DNA of 64,000 bases from Flaccisagitta enflata (lineage: Eukaryota; Chaetognatha; Sagittoidea; Aphragmophora): positions 104,842,001 to 104,906,000 of the forward strand of contig OZ231126.1 in the NCBI GenBank assembly GCA_965153355.1, in the 5' to 3' direction. Positions 35,938 to 47,735 of this stretch are shown here, in pieces. Positions within the stretch are counted from its first letter, which is position 1. Each line of letters begins with the position of its first letter. A model generated the notes under the pieces. The model was given only the letters and a program-made list of their open reading frames with translations. It was not told where the DNA came from and ran no database searches. The position numbers and the translations under genes were made by a program.

Positions 35938-36400
35938 CTATGAAAAGTGGAACAATATCCCTCACTAAACCAAACTGAAACAAATGGAAGAGGGCCTTGT
36001 GAACCCTCACTGACTAGTTAATACGCGCACCACTCCTAGTTTTCCATAAAACAGAATCTGAAAAACATTCCTTCTCAATCTAACCCAAAACAAACTGCTT
36101 ACCAAAAGTAGTTAGGGCAATGATTGTCACTTTTTTAACCAAAATTCAACAAATCACCCGAGGGTTAAATTGTTAAGAAACCATACCCTTAAAGGATAGA
36201 ATCGAGGTCAAGCTTAATGCGACCGCCGGACATTCCAATCCAAGGTACTGAGTAGTATGAAAAGTGGAACAATATCCCTCACTAAACCCAACTGAAAAAA
36301 ATGGAAGAGGGCCTTGTGAACCCTCACTGACTAGTTAATACGCGCACCACTCCTAGTTTTCCATAAAACAGAATCTGAAAAACATTCCTTCTCAATCTAT
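35938..36400 (+). repeat. Direct duplication (~145 bp units, 318 bp apart)
   Basis: atgaaaagtggaacaatatc through ccttctcaatcta occurs at 35938-36082 and again at 36256-36400 with few differences. Confidence 0.85.
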
Positions 36401-36544
36401 CTCGCTCTTGCTCTTTTTCCCACTTTGCTGAAGTCATCGTCGTTAACATGAAATTCGGGATGTGTTTCTAGGGACGACCAAAAATGTTTGTTCCCATTGC
36501 ACGCATTTACAGCGTGAACACATTCAGGAATTTCAACAGTCCTA

Positions 36545-36715
36545 TAAGGGAGTGAACACAGTTAGAAAACGAGCTTTAGATCGGAGCAAACGAGCGAAGC
36601 ATTGCAAAGTACTGTGGAGCAAGTGAGCGGAGTGAACAGCGCAAGCAAGCAAACATAGGAAGCGACCGAGTGGCCCATTAAAAACGCGGTTGTCTGTGAC
36701 TAGAAACGGCTTAGA
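36545..36715 (-). repeat. Dispersed repeat (cactcggtcgctcg family), copy 2
   Basis: Inverse relative of 10985-11180 (gcgaccgagtggcccattaa, then aaacgcggtt). Confidence 0.55.
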
Positions 36716-37264
36716 TAGGCGCCCTCACTCCACGTAGTGACTCAGGGTAGCCTCCACCCATGTAGGTTGTAACACCCATTTGAGAGTTAAAAAAGCATCA
36801 TTGGTGTCTTGACTGACTGTTTATTGCAAAAAAAGGGCATTTTTATCTCATACCAGGGTGCTCAAACACAATTTGTGTCAGGGGTGTAACCCAAATTTTT
36901 ATCTCCGATTCATTGATGGCAATTTGGGCCTTTTTTGGGTAAAAAAGCCACATAGTGAAGCAGAAGTGGCAAGTGAATGACCATCAATATCAATTCTGGG
37001 GTGAGGAATCCGAATCTTTTGTGAAAAATGAACTAAGATCATTACATTTTTCAAAAACATCATTTTTGAGGCCCCGATCGAGCATTTTTTGCCTTTTTTG
37101 GGTAAAAAAACTGCTATAAAAGATAGTAATTGCGGTTCCTTATGCTATTTTCATAATTTGTCAGCTGGGGAATCAATTAGGAGGTAAAAAATGATCTAAG
37201 ATGAATATCTTGATCATTCACTGCCTCATTCATTGCCCTGATTGAGCATTTCGACTTTTTTTTG
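36716..37264. other. Unassigned stretch
   Basis: No gene seen. Two similar ~190-bp segments share ttttttgggtaaaaaa-type words. Confidence 0.35.
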
Positions 37265-37683
37265 GTAAAAACAGGTCGCTCAAGGGCGATATGTGATCAG
37301 CGATACCCGTTTCCCTGCTTCGCATGATTGTGAAAAGGAGTCCGGGGAAGCAGGGCAGCAGACAAGTCCTGTAGAACACGGGGGGACTTTCATTTGTCCT
37401 TCCATCCATCTGACTGTCCTGAGATGGCTCATTTGAAGCCTGTGAGGGTAGATTAGTGGTCTGAAATGGCTGGTCTGAGGCCTTGGATAGCAGATTTGAG
37501 GCCTGAGGGCTGAATCGATGCCTGAGAAACCAGTGAGGGCTGATTTTAGTTCTGAAAGGGCAGATCTCAGACTTAAGAAGGCAGATTTCAGGCCTGAGGA
37601 GGCAGATTTCAGGTCTGCAAGGACAGATTTCAGGCCTACCAGGGCAGATTTCAAGCCTGAAAGGAGAGTTTAGGCCTGAATTA
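37265..37683 (+). mobile_element. Family B module with 21-bp minisatellite
   Basis: Lead ggtcgctcaagggcgatatg, cagcgatacccgtttccctg and gtcctgtagaacacgggggg, followed by units such as ggcagatttcaggcctgagg. Confidence 0.65.
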
Positions 37684-37926
37684 CAGACCTGTACATCTTG
37701 TAGTAGCGAGTAGCGCCGCTACTCGGAAGGGTTGAATGATACTCGGAAGGTTTGAAAGGAAGAGAAGCAGGTAGGGAGGAAAAAAGGAAGGAAGGAAGGA
37801 AGGAAAGAAGGAAGGAAGGAAGGGAGGAAGGAAGGAAGGGAGGAAGGAAGGAAGGAGGGAAAGAAGAAAGAAAAGGCGAAGGGGAAAAAAAAAAAGAGGG
37901 CGAAAAATAAAACAACAAAAAAATAA

Positions 37927-37982
<56 letters not shown>

Positions 37983-38358
37983 GAAAGTTTTTTTTTTCAG
38001 GAAGAAAAGAGTTTCTTTCTATCAATCAATTTATCAAGTGTTTTCTTGTGGTCTGCATATCTCATGTATAGACAGAGATTAGTGTCAATTTTTTAAATGT
38101 TACATGACTTTTGACCAGTCTTTTGATAATTTCTGAAGAAGGATATTTTTTCAGACCTTTAAAGGATAGTTGTGATGGGTCCGGATTAAACACCAGTTAT
38201 TATTAGAGCTCCAAAGGCTCTTGTGAGTCTTGTCCTTATTTCAGATATTGTTGAGTAGTAACGTTGTGTAAAGGCATATGAATGCATAGCTAGACTAGTC
38301 GGAAGATTTTCAGGAAAAATATCTGCTACTTGGAAGGAAAGCAAGATGTACAGGTCTG
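37684..38358. mobile_element. TIR element (675 bp) inside the minisatellite
   Basis: CAGACCTGTACATCTTG and its exact inverse CAAGATGTACAGGTCTG bound the element, and the flanks on both sides are gcctgaa-type minisatellite. It contains (GGAA)n (about 37778-37862) and (GA)n (about 37932-37978). The CAG start is compatible with hAT, but the target duplication is ambiguous within the array. Confidence 0.55.
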
Positions 38359-38814
38359 GCCTGAAAAGACAGGGCCTAATGAGAGGCCTAATGGGGGGAC
38401 AATCAGACAGACGGATTTGATTTTCTTCCCCACCACGCGTGGCGTGGCGTTACAAAATTTTTGATTTTTTTACCCTCGAAGCTATAAAACAGTATATTTT
38501 AGGTTTTAATAGTGTTAAATTGTGTTGTAGTAATTACATTTTACCTTTTGGTACTGCCAAAAGTGTTAAATCTTCAAAAATTTTCTTTTTTCTTTTTTTC
38601 AAGCTTTTGATTTTCTTCCCCATCTCCAAACCATTTGATTTTATTCCCCCCCCCACGGGGGGGGGGATACTCAACATTATACACGCTTGAATGACTGAAA
38701 GTCTCAGTGTTCTACAGAGCTTGTCCCTCTCAAAAAGTCATTTAAAGATGCAATTGTCGCGTTCTATGGGCAATTTCATCAATTTTGGGGCGGGAAATTC
38801 GTATCATCAGTCAA
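38359..38814. other. Unassigned stretch
   Basis: AT-rich with a C/G homopolymer hairpin (ccccccacgggggggg) near 38650. No gene seen. Confidence 0.35.
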
Positions 38815-39450
38815 CAGGTTGCCCAAGGGCAACACGTGGTCAGCCATACCCGTTGCCCTGCTTTGCATAGTTGTTAATTGGAATGAGAGGCAGAGCAGCG
38901 GCCCCAAAGGGCACGAAGTCCCGTAGAACACAGGGGACTTTCTTTCATTTGTTCGTTTGTCCGTCCATATGTCCGTCCGCCCCGCCCAGGCCCTCTCAGG
39001 ACTGAAATCTGCCCTCCCATGCCTAATATCTGCCCACTCAGGCCTGAAATCTGAATCAGGGCAGATTTCAGGCCTGGGAGGGCAGATTTTAGGCCTGCGA
39101 GGACAGGTTACAGGCCTGATAGGGCAAATTTCAGGCCTAAGAGGGCAGATTCAAGGCCTGAGAGGGCCGATTTCAAGCCTGAGATGGCAGATTTAGTTTT
39201 TGAGAGGGCAGATTTAACGCTTGAGGGGGCAGGATTCAGGCCTGAAAAGCAAAATTTCAGGCCTGAGAGCGCAAATTCAAGCCTGAGAGTGCAGATTTCA
39301 GGCCTGAGAGGGCAGATTTTAGGCCTGAGAGGACACATTCTTGGCTTGAGAGAGCTGGGGGGGGGGACAAACGAATGGATGGACGGACGAACAAAAGTCT
39401 GTGTTCTACAGGACTTTGTCCCCTTTGGGGCCACTGCCCAAAAAGTGGCC
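38815..39450 (+). mobile_element. Family B modular element with 21-bp minisatellite
   Basis: Lead aggttgcccaagggcaacac and cagcggccccaaagggcacg, a GTCC core, then an array of ggcagatttcaggcctgaga units (39060-39340). It exits through the inverse lead (ctacaggactttgtcccctt). The 7-residue repeat frames are artefacts of the 21-bp period. Confidence 0.65.
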
Positions 39451-39609
39451 AAAGACCAATAGCTCGATTAAAACGATGACGAGTGATTTACTAATTGATT
39501 ACTAAGTGAGTTACTGCTCAAGATCAAACCTTGATAATAGAGCATAGATGCATTCTTTTTCATCTACTGTAAACAAAACTCTCTCGAACTTTTCATTTTC
39601 CTCCTTCTC

Positions 39610-39615
<6 letters not shown>

Positions 39616-39681
<66 letters not shown>
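39616..39681 (+). repeat. (CT)n microsatellite
   Basis: Pure CT run. Confidence 0.95.
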
Positions 39682-39688
<7 letters not shown>

Positions 39689-40009
39689 ACTTTTTTACTT
39701 TATCTAGCATGTAAATACCGGACAGACACTCTTAACTGATCAACCGATCGATTTGTACAGATCTGCGTGCATATTGTAGATAGGAAAAAAAGCCCAACCG
39801 ACAACAATGTGTTCTGCCTGTGTCTGTGCGTGTATTGACCTTGGCTGCAGACATGTAAGATATATTAAGGGATATATGGACAGACAGACAGACAGACAGA
39901 CACACACACACACAGATTAAACGACAGTATCAAAAGTCTTTCAAAACATCCTGAAGAGTGTTAGTTGTTTGGTTTTTTTTCTAGGCATCCAGCAATTCTT
40001 AAGTAGGCG

Positions 40010-40097
40010 TGATGGACATACCAACAGATGGACAGACAGACAGAAGGACTGACAGATCCTCTTATTGAGATGCATTCCCGACGGACACATCTAAAAA
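40010..40097 (+). mobile_element. Family C element end: GACA core and terminal stem-loop
   Basis: (GACA)n tract, cctcttattgagatgcattc, stem agatgc.../acacatct, ctaaaaa. Parallel to 17725-17826. Confidence 0.6.
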
Positions 40098-40765
40098 GGT
40101 TCATCAATCATAAAGGACACATGATAAGCAAAAAAGTTATCCAAACCGTTCTTGCAATCAAATCCCTTGGTTTGATAGTCATTGACAAAAAGCTCATTTG
40201 CATAATGCAGTAAATTAGTATATTTCATGTTCTCGCAAAGGGTTAGATCTAGAAGCAAAAAGATTAATAGTTCATGTTTCAAAATGCCATTGCCTATCGA
40301 TAAATTATAGATTTTTTAGGTTTAAAGGTTTATCTTTTTCATTATTGAACTTTTGAAATCTATTTTTTGACCTCATTTCACCCCTCGGTTGAAAACGGCC
40401 TATGTTTATACTATACAATTTTCAAGTAATCTGGAGGCATGTAGGTCTCGTCTTTATCGGGCTTGAGCACCCTGGGTTTTAGTCAAAATGCAGGTTTTTT
40501 GTGTGGAACATCTAGTCAAGACGTTTAAGTCGTCAGATCACCCCTCAAATGAAGGCTAGGGCCCCGATTGGACTGTGATGGGCTATATCTACTCAGGGTG
40601 CGTTGCCCGCTTGGGCTTGTTTTCATTCATTCACTCGTTATTTATCTATTCATTCAAATTCAGTATCTACCAGTACGTTGGCCATTATCACCGCAAAATA
40701 TCTATATCAAATCTTTGGATCCCCAGTAACTTCAGATTATCGTACAAGTATGGTAAAGGTGTCTT

Positions 40766-40960
40766 TAGTCGCGTGCTGCGCAACTCTATGACCCGCTATG
40801 TCAGTCGGTCCGTCCCTCCGTCTGTCCATCTCCGTTAGCTTTCTTGGCATTTACGGGCGTTTTTTGCATTACTGCTCCTACCCAATTGCTTAAATAACTC
40901 TTTTTATCACTGCCCCTGCCCACCGCACGCGACTTCGGTAGCCGTGTATACGGCCTTGTT
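40766..40960 (+). mobile_element. Family A element, copy 11
   Basis: tagtcgcgtgctgcgcaac start (mutated palindrome), GTCC/GTCY core, end gtgtatacggccttgtt. Confidence 0.7.
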
Positions 40961-41379
40961 TAATTGAAGGGAAACCAATTTGTTGTATCAATCCACGCGG
41001 TTCCGTTTTTCCATCAGAATTTGAGTGAATTGTGTTTCCAATCAAGTCATCAATAAATTGAGCATAAATTCTTTTAAAAACAATTTATCGGTATAATTCT
41101 TTTTGAAATGAACTCCTGACAAAAATCTCAATCAGCTGACATGATACATATATAAGTCAGTTTTGAGTCGGACAATGTAAGACTGATCAGTCTGTTTGTA
41201 TGTCGATTTTAGAATATCACGGCCAGTCTTGTCTCTTAAAACACTCATGCAATCATGCCTTGCCTTAGTCATTTACATCACTGCCTCTGCCCTCTGCTTC
41301 TGCCCTTCTGCTTGAGATAACATGCGTTCACTTGATCTTGGTCATTGATAGAGATCAGGATAGATTCGAAAGTCCAAAA

Positions 41380-41482
41380 CAACAACAACAACAACAACAA
41401 CAACAATAATGAAGCGATCGGTAAAAAAGAATATCTGCTATATCTGTTATATATGCTAATAACTGACAACAACAACAACACG

Positions 41483-41524
<42 letters not shown>

Positions 41525-41583
41525 AAGCGATTGGTAAAAAAGAATGTCTGCTATATCTGCTATATATGCTAATAACTGACATC

Positions 41584-41617
<34 letters not shown>
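41380..41617 (+). repeat. (CAA)n arrays in a tandem duplication
   Basis: Three CAA arrays separated by two copies of a ~75-bp spacer (aatgaagcgat, ggtaaaaaagaat, gctaataactgac). Confidence 0.9.
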
Positions 41618-41892
41618 CATATTATCAAGTGTCAAAAAATCATCTCATTTTCAATGCTTGGATTGTTTGTGTTTGTTCTACTCAACGATTCAGCTGACAA
41701 ACCAAAAAAAAGAAAAATGAATTTTCATACCACTTTTCTTTTACGGCAAAAGCCTTGGCCTCGTACATTGTCTAACAGCTATAATCAGTAATATGCTCAT
41801 AATTCATTAGGTTTTGTAGGTACATCCATAAGCTTGGCTGTGTGCCTGTTCCTCATTAATCTCTGAGATTCTTTTTTTCTAGCAGCTCCTGC

Positions 41893-41895
<3 letters not shown>

Positions 41896-41964
<69 letters not shown>

Positions 41965-42067
41965 ACCTGCATTTTACAGCTGTGCCAGAAAGGAAACAAT
42001 GGGTAATACTGACCACTTCCAAACTGACCAAGGTTCATACACACCTGCAGTCTGAGCACTTGCAAGC

Positions 42068-42108
<41 letters not shown>

Positions 42109-42229
42109 GAACACCTGCATTTTACAGCTGTGCCAGAAAAGAAACAATGGGAAATACTGACCACTTTCGAACTGACCAGGATTCTCACACCAGCAGTCTG
42201 AATACTTGCAAGCTGGAGAGAGAGAGAAC

Positions 42230-42305
<76 letters not shown>
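41896..42305 (+). repeat. Tandem unit combining a ~110-bp spacer and (GA)n
   Basis: acacctgcattttacagctg recurs at about 41963, 42111 and 42307, each time after a GA run of different length, with gaccactt and cttgcaagctgg spacers between. Confidence 0.88.
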
Positions 42306-42307
<2 letters not shown>

Positions 42308-42639
42308 CACCTGCATTTTACAGCTGTACCAAAGCTGTGCTGTGCCAAAGCTGTGCCAAAGCTGTGCTAAAAAAGGAATTTGCAAAGCAACAAGAATCCA
42401 TTAAATGGCTTTCAAACATAACAAAAAACACTTTTCGACGTGTTGACGCGTTATGTAACGGAGCGGATCTCGATTCATCATCAATTTCGGGTCTAAACGA
42501 ATGAGAATTAGACTGTTCAATCGATATTTCGCCGTGTAACCATGGCGTCAATAAAAATGGCCGTCTATTCAAACCCCTACCCTGAGTTCAATTTTTTGAC
42601 TAGTTTCAAAATTTTCTAGGTGGTAATAGAACTCCAAAT

Positions 42640-43440
42640 TTCTGGCTCAGAGAAAAAATCAGAACTCAAAAAAGTCAACAAATGTATCCATGGCATCAAT
42701 TTTTGTGAAAGGCATCCAAATATGAACTGCCAAATCACTTTTTTTTTTGCATTTTTTTATTTTTGTAATGTTTTACAAAAACTCATGCCACAGGCACAAA
42801 AATACACTTTTTCAAGTTCTGATTTTTGGAGCAGGTCAATAAATTGTAAAACTATCACACACATGAAAAAAATTGCCCCTTTTTCAAAAAATTATTTCAT
42901 TAGGGAGGTGGGATGACAGGTGTTTCAGAGATAATTTTGCACATTTTTAGTAAAATCAACAAAAAGTAGTGCAAAAATCAACATTTTTAAGTTCTGATTT
43001 TTTTGTTGAGTCGGAAATTTGATGAACTATTTCCACCTAAAAAATTGTGAGACTAGCTGAAAAAATGAGCTCACTGCAAAAAATTGAAGTTAGTAAAAAT
43101 TTTTTATCACAAACTGATTTTACTCCCTTGTTTCAAAATCATTACTGTGACCACAAAAATTAAATTTTTTGAGTGCTGATTTTTTTGCTGGGTCAAATAT
43201 CATTTATACTTTCTTCATCTTTAAAAAATTCAAATGCAATGATGAAAAAAAAATCATTTTTTATGTTCTAAAAAGAATCATTGTAAAAAGTTATTGATCA
43301 ATTTGTATTGGAATACTGTTCACAAAAATTAATGCTGTGGACACAAAAATTAACTTTTTTGAATTCTGATTTTTTTGCTAAGTAAGAAATTTCAAATATT
43401 ATCACCATCTCAAAAATTTTCAACCTAGTCCAAAAATTGA
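42640..43440 (+). promoter_or_regulatory. LINE leader with ~180-bp diverged tandem repeats
   Basis: The words cacaaaaat...ttctgattttt and a following ggtcaa/gagtcg motif recur near 42816, 42991, 43173 and 43362 (spacings about 175, 182 and 189). They lie directly upstream of the LINE ORF1 start. Tandem leader monomers often carry LINE promoters in other families; the promoter role here is inference. Confidence 0.5.
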
Positions 43441-43461
43441 ACTCACAGCAGCAAATTGAAC

Positions 43462-43721
43462 ATGGCGGCCAATTTTATTGACGCCATGGTTAAAACACCT
43501 CGGTCTCTTCCCAAAGCATCGTTCCCGCTGAATAACGGTGCTTTAGCAAAACGAAAGCTGCAAGCAAAACGAAAGTGTCTTGATCCACTTTCAGCCTCCT
43601 TCATCCCAAAAAAACAAATCAAGGACAGCGCGGCGTCATTCTTCCCAGCGTCCTTTCCCGCATATCCACCTCCCACAGTGGAATCTACAACTTCGTCGTC
43701 AACAACAACAACAGCAACAAT

Positions 43722-43752
<31 letters not shown>

Positions 43753-44179
43753 ACAACAACAACAACATCAATCTCAGCGTCAAACCCGGCGTCATCTCTC
43801 TCGTCAGCGTCAAACCCGGCGCCATCTCTCTTGGCGGCGTCGTTCCCGGCGTCATCTATCTCATCGGCATCGTTCCCGGTGTCATCTCTCTTGTCGGTGT
43901 TGTCCCCGGCGTCATCTCTTTCGTTGGCATCAAACCCAGTGTCATCTATCTCGTCGGCGTCATTCCCGGCGCCATCTGTCTCTTTGGCGTCAATCCCGGC
44001 GTCATCTCCCTCGTCAGCGTTGTTCTTGGCATCAACAATCTCGCCGGCGTCGTTCCAGGCGTCATCTCTATCATCGGCGTCAATCTCGGGGTCATCTCTC
44101 TCGTCGGCGTCATTCCTGGCGTCATCTATCTCGCCGGCGTTAATCCCAGCATCATCAATCTCGTCGGCGTCGTTCCCGG
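43462..44179 (+). pseudogene. LINE ORF1, first part
   Basis: The likely start is the ATG at 43462, in a good context (A at -3, G at +4). The protein begins with a short basic/hydrophobic leader, then a Thr-rich stretch from a (CAA)n-type tract. A run of 10-residue repeats of the type ASSLSSASFP follows, encoded by a 30-bp minisatellite (about 14 units). It is interrupted at 44179 by the BEL/Pao element. The last five bases cccgg (44175-44179) are the target duplication repeated at 52823-52827. Confidence 0.8.
44175..44179. repeat. Target-site duplication of BEL/Pao, left copy
   Basis: cccgg, identical to 52823-52827. Confidence 0.9.
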
Positions 44180-44639
44180 TGTTTTCGCGTATCCAACGCT
44201 TATCGACCTATCAATGCCCTATCGACCCTACTTCCTACTAGTCTGTCAGTATGTCAAATACTAAGTCCAGGTTGTTAAATAGTAAAAGGTACTTTATTCT
44301 TGTATCCGATTACTGGCCTTGCCAGATTTAACACTGCAAAGAAATAATGAGATCATGTCAGTTACAATGAATATCTAGTAAAAGCAAGCAATATGTCAAT
44401 CATACAATCAGTCATACAATCAATCAAGCAATCATTTGTACAAATATCCTAATACACTTACCAAGTGTGGACTTGTAACCAAAAGTCGAATATTCAATGA
44501 TAATTCAGAAATGTCAAATTAATTCATGGAGACAAAAATTCATGAGCGATGGATAGATGCTGATCAAAGCTATAAGCAATGAAACTAAGGATCAGTTCTT
44601 TAGATGTGTTGTTTCTGCGCGTTCGTCGTCCGTCGAACA
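44180..44639 (-). repeat. BEL/Pao 3' LTR (460 bp)
   Basis: Reads tgttttcgcg...gtcgaaca on the plus strand. Compared with the other LTR it differs at one T/C position (in catttgtac / cattcgtac) and one C/A position (caaagctat / caaagatat). The minus-strand element makes this the 3' LTR. Confidence 0.95.
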
Positions 44640-44645
44640 CCCCCT
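44640..44645 (-). promoter_or_regulatory. Candidate polypurine tract
   Basis: On the minus strand AGGGGG lies immediately before the 3' LTR, the expected position for plus-strand priming. It is short, so tentative. Confidence 0.4.
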
Positions 44646-44954
44646 GCGTCGAACCGTTGTTGAGGTTAGACTTCTACAATGATGAACAGCGCTGAAAAAG
44701 TTCCACGTTGAATGTTGTCCATACGCCAAGTCCAGGTTCTGCCAGGTTCCGCCAGGTTCTGAAGGAGTTTGAATCCTTATGGCACCACCCGCCCGTATGG
44801 GAAAGTGCCGTCACAGGCGACATATCTGTGACCGTGGATTCAGGGTATCGCCCGCCCGTATGGTTGATACCCAAGTCAATGTTGACGATCATTGACTTAT
44901 CAAAAGAGGAAAGAAAGAGCAGCTTCTTTCCCTAATGTTTCATATTTCATGAAA
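44640..44954 (-). other. BEL/Pao 3' untranslated segment
   Basis: Between the integrase stop and the 3' LTR. Contains short internal duplications (caggttctgccaggtt; cgcccgtatgg at two places). No ORF. Confidence 0.6.
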
Positions 44955-45992
44955 CTACTCATCTAGCTCTTCACACTCCAGTTCCAATGGAACCAAGTGT
45001 TGGTGATGCCGCTCAAAAATTTTGTTGTCGGCAGTTCGCACAGTGTATCGGCGACCATGAGTCTCATCTTCCGATACACACTTGAGAATTCTTGCAATTC
45101 TCCATTCATCTCTTGGTTGCTCATCAACCAAGAGCACCATCTGACCCTGATGGAGCTTGGGTGCAGATTTTCTCCATTTTGTGCGTGGCAGAAGAGTTTG
45201 CAAATACTCTTGATGCCAGCGCTGTCTGAACTCTTCAGCTAGCCTGCGTACGTCACGCCAGGCTGCACGAAGAAAATCCCCCCTTGAAGGGATTGGTGGA
45301 AGAATTGTTGTCGATGATGGAGTGATTGTGTACGGGTAGATGAAGTTAGCCGGACACAATGTCTGCATGTCATTGATGTCAGTTGATGCCTGAGTCAATG
45401 GCCTTGTGTTCAAAATGGCTGATACTTGAGTCAAAGCTGTCTCAAAAGTATCAAGGTTAAGATTCTCCTTCTCAAAAAGGAACTTGAGATGGCGCTTAGC
45501 CGATCTCACGAGTCGTTCCCAGACTCCCCCAAAGTGAGGGCAGTGAGGCGGACCCCACTTCCACTCGATGCCTTTGAGCAGGAGCTCATCACTGACTTGT
45601 TCGTTGTTCCATGCTTTGATGGCATCCTTGATCTCTTTGGATGCACCCTTGAAGTTTGTACCATTGTCCGAGTACAAAACTTCAAGGCCTGGGAACAAGT
45701 TATGAAACTTGATCAAAGCATTAATCAAAGTTGGTGTCGACATGTCCTTAAGTGGCAACAATGAAATGGCTCTAGTTGCCAGGCATGTGACGAGCAACAC
45801 CCACCTCTTATGGGTTGCCCTGCCGCCATGTTTTACTCCAAATGGACCAAACACGTCGATTCCAGAGGCCCTAAAGGGCTTCACCAGTGTGACCCTCTCC
45901 AATGGAAGATTCCCTTCCTTCTGAGGTGCTGGAATCTTGTCCCGTTTCTGGCATGCAACACAGAAACGTAGGACGCCACTAATGGTTGTTCT
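44955..45992 (-). pseudogene. pol: BEL/Pao integrase core and C-terminal domain
   Basis: In-frame continuation after the third TGA. The zinc-domain cysteines come first, then the catalytic core with GIDVFGPF (first Asp), YSDNGTNF (second Asp) and HFGGVWERLVRS with the downstream Glu region. A C-terminal domain follows (WHQEYLQTLLPR; WRIARILKC; H/RRYTVRTADN), typical of BEL/Pao integrases. It inserts cDNA into the genome with a 5-bp stagger, which matches the observed duplication. Confidence 0.9.
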
Positions 45993-47735
45993 TCATCCCA
46001 GAATGAAGAAGCGTGATCGAAGTGCATAGAAAGTGTGGTTGATGGTAGCATGTCCCACTTTCTTGTGCTCGTGACGGATCAATGCCTTCACATTGATGTC
46101 ATCTTTAGGCAGTATCTGAGGATACTTTGCATCATAGCTGGTGGTCTCAGCATTTTTCAGTCTGCCACCTGCTCTAAGGACAAGATTGTTGTCGAGAAAA
46201 GGGTTCATGTTGGTTAATCGTGATGTCTTAGATCGCAATTCAGAGAATGAGTTAGGGTCATTCACTCCCAACTTGAGAAGAGTGGCAATTTCAGTGTCAA
46301 AGTGCTGCATCTGAATTGCCCTGATCAAACAGGTTTCTGCAGTTTTGTACTGAGAAACTGTCACAGTTCGATCATGTTTCAAACCAGTCATGCTCTGTTT
46401 CTGGGCCTTTCGCTTCAAGAATTCTAGAAAGGTCAGAAACACTTTCTGAGCTCTGGCAATTAGTTTGACCTTCCATGGCCAGGTCTCACGTTGCACTGCC
46501 AGAGCCAGGATCCAATCTTCTTGCTCTGGTAGAGATGCTTTCTCATCTGAAGCTGAGAAAGCATTTATCGTCAGTAGTTTCTCTGGAGAAACATTGGACA
46601 CTGCACTCACGGCTGCAATGTCCACATTCAAAGTCTTTTCTTTGTTGGGCCAGACTGGAGGCCAAAATTCTTCTGGCAGCTTCAGCCACACTGGGCCCCA
46701 ATGGAAGAATTCCCACTTGGCCATATCTGCTTCCTCAGCATGGAGTCCATGCGAGCAGATATCGGCAGGGTTTTCTTTAGATGGCACATGGCGCCAATCA
46801 GCAATGTTAGTCAATTGGCGGATCTTCCGGACTCGAAAGTTTTCAAATGTCCTGAACTTCTTGTCCAGGTCATACACCCAACTGAGAACTGTGACACTGT
46901 CAGTGAACATAAAAACGCGTTCAAAGACCTCACCAGATTCTCTCACAATGAAGTCTTGGGCTAGCGCAGCAACTCTTGCAGCGTTTAGCTCAAGTCGAGG
47001 GATTGAATCTTCATGGTCCTCCTGGTTTTCTAGGATCCTTTTGTGCATGTCAGAGGGTACAACATGGGCCTTTGAGAAGACAAAGAAAACGTACGCTCTT
47101 TCACTGTCCTTGAGGTAACGTCGGACATAAGCGACCATGCCATAACCTTCATGACTGGCATCACAGAAAATCACCAGGTCTGTGAGACAGTCTTCAAGAC
47201 CAAGAATGGCAGTCCATCTTGGTATCGTAATGCCTTTCAGTCCTTGAAAGGAGTTTAACCATCTCTGTACTTGATTTTGGAGATCAACAGACATGACTTC
47301 GTTCCAGTCGTGCTGTCTATCAGCAATCTGAAAGAGAATTCTTCCTTTAAGAACAAAAGGTTTCAGCACTCCAATGGGGTCATAGACACTTGCAACTATT
47401 CTCAAAAGGTCCCTCTTGGTTTTGACCACCCCAAAAGGTTTGTCAGAAACCTTCACAAAGAGTGCATCTTTCTCTTTGTCATAGCCCAGTCCCAATACCT
47501 TGGTAGTGGGTGATGTGGGTTGATCTGGTTTCAGAAACTTCTTTGTTTCTGCACCAAATTTGTGATCTTGGAATGCTGTTTCAATATCCGCAGCCAATGT
47601 TGATTGATCATCAGAGGGGATGTCTTCTTCATTGAGTTCAAAAGAATCAATTTCCTCAGCTGATTCTTCAGGTTGAGAACTTTCATCCATCAACACTTCA
47701 GGGTGAGATGAATCCCACTTTGTGAGACAGAAACC
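45993..47735 (-). pseudogene. pol: BEL/Pao RNase H and integrase N-terminal region
   Basis: Opens with the RT-connection segment and reads into RDLLRIVASVYDPIGVLKP, then the RNase H core FCDASHEGYG, KAHVVPSD, IPRLELNAA and FTDSVTVLSW. These match BEL/Pao-type RNase H, which degrades the RNA strand. The His pair of the integrase zinc domain (RHEHKKVGHATINH) precedes the TGA at 45995-45993. The matching Cys pair (CVACQKR) is in frame beyond it. Confidence 0.9.
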
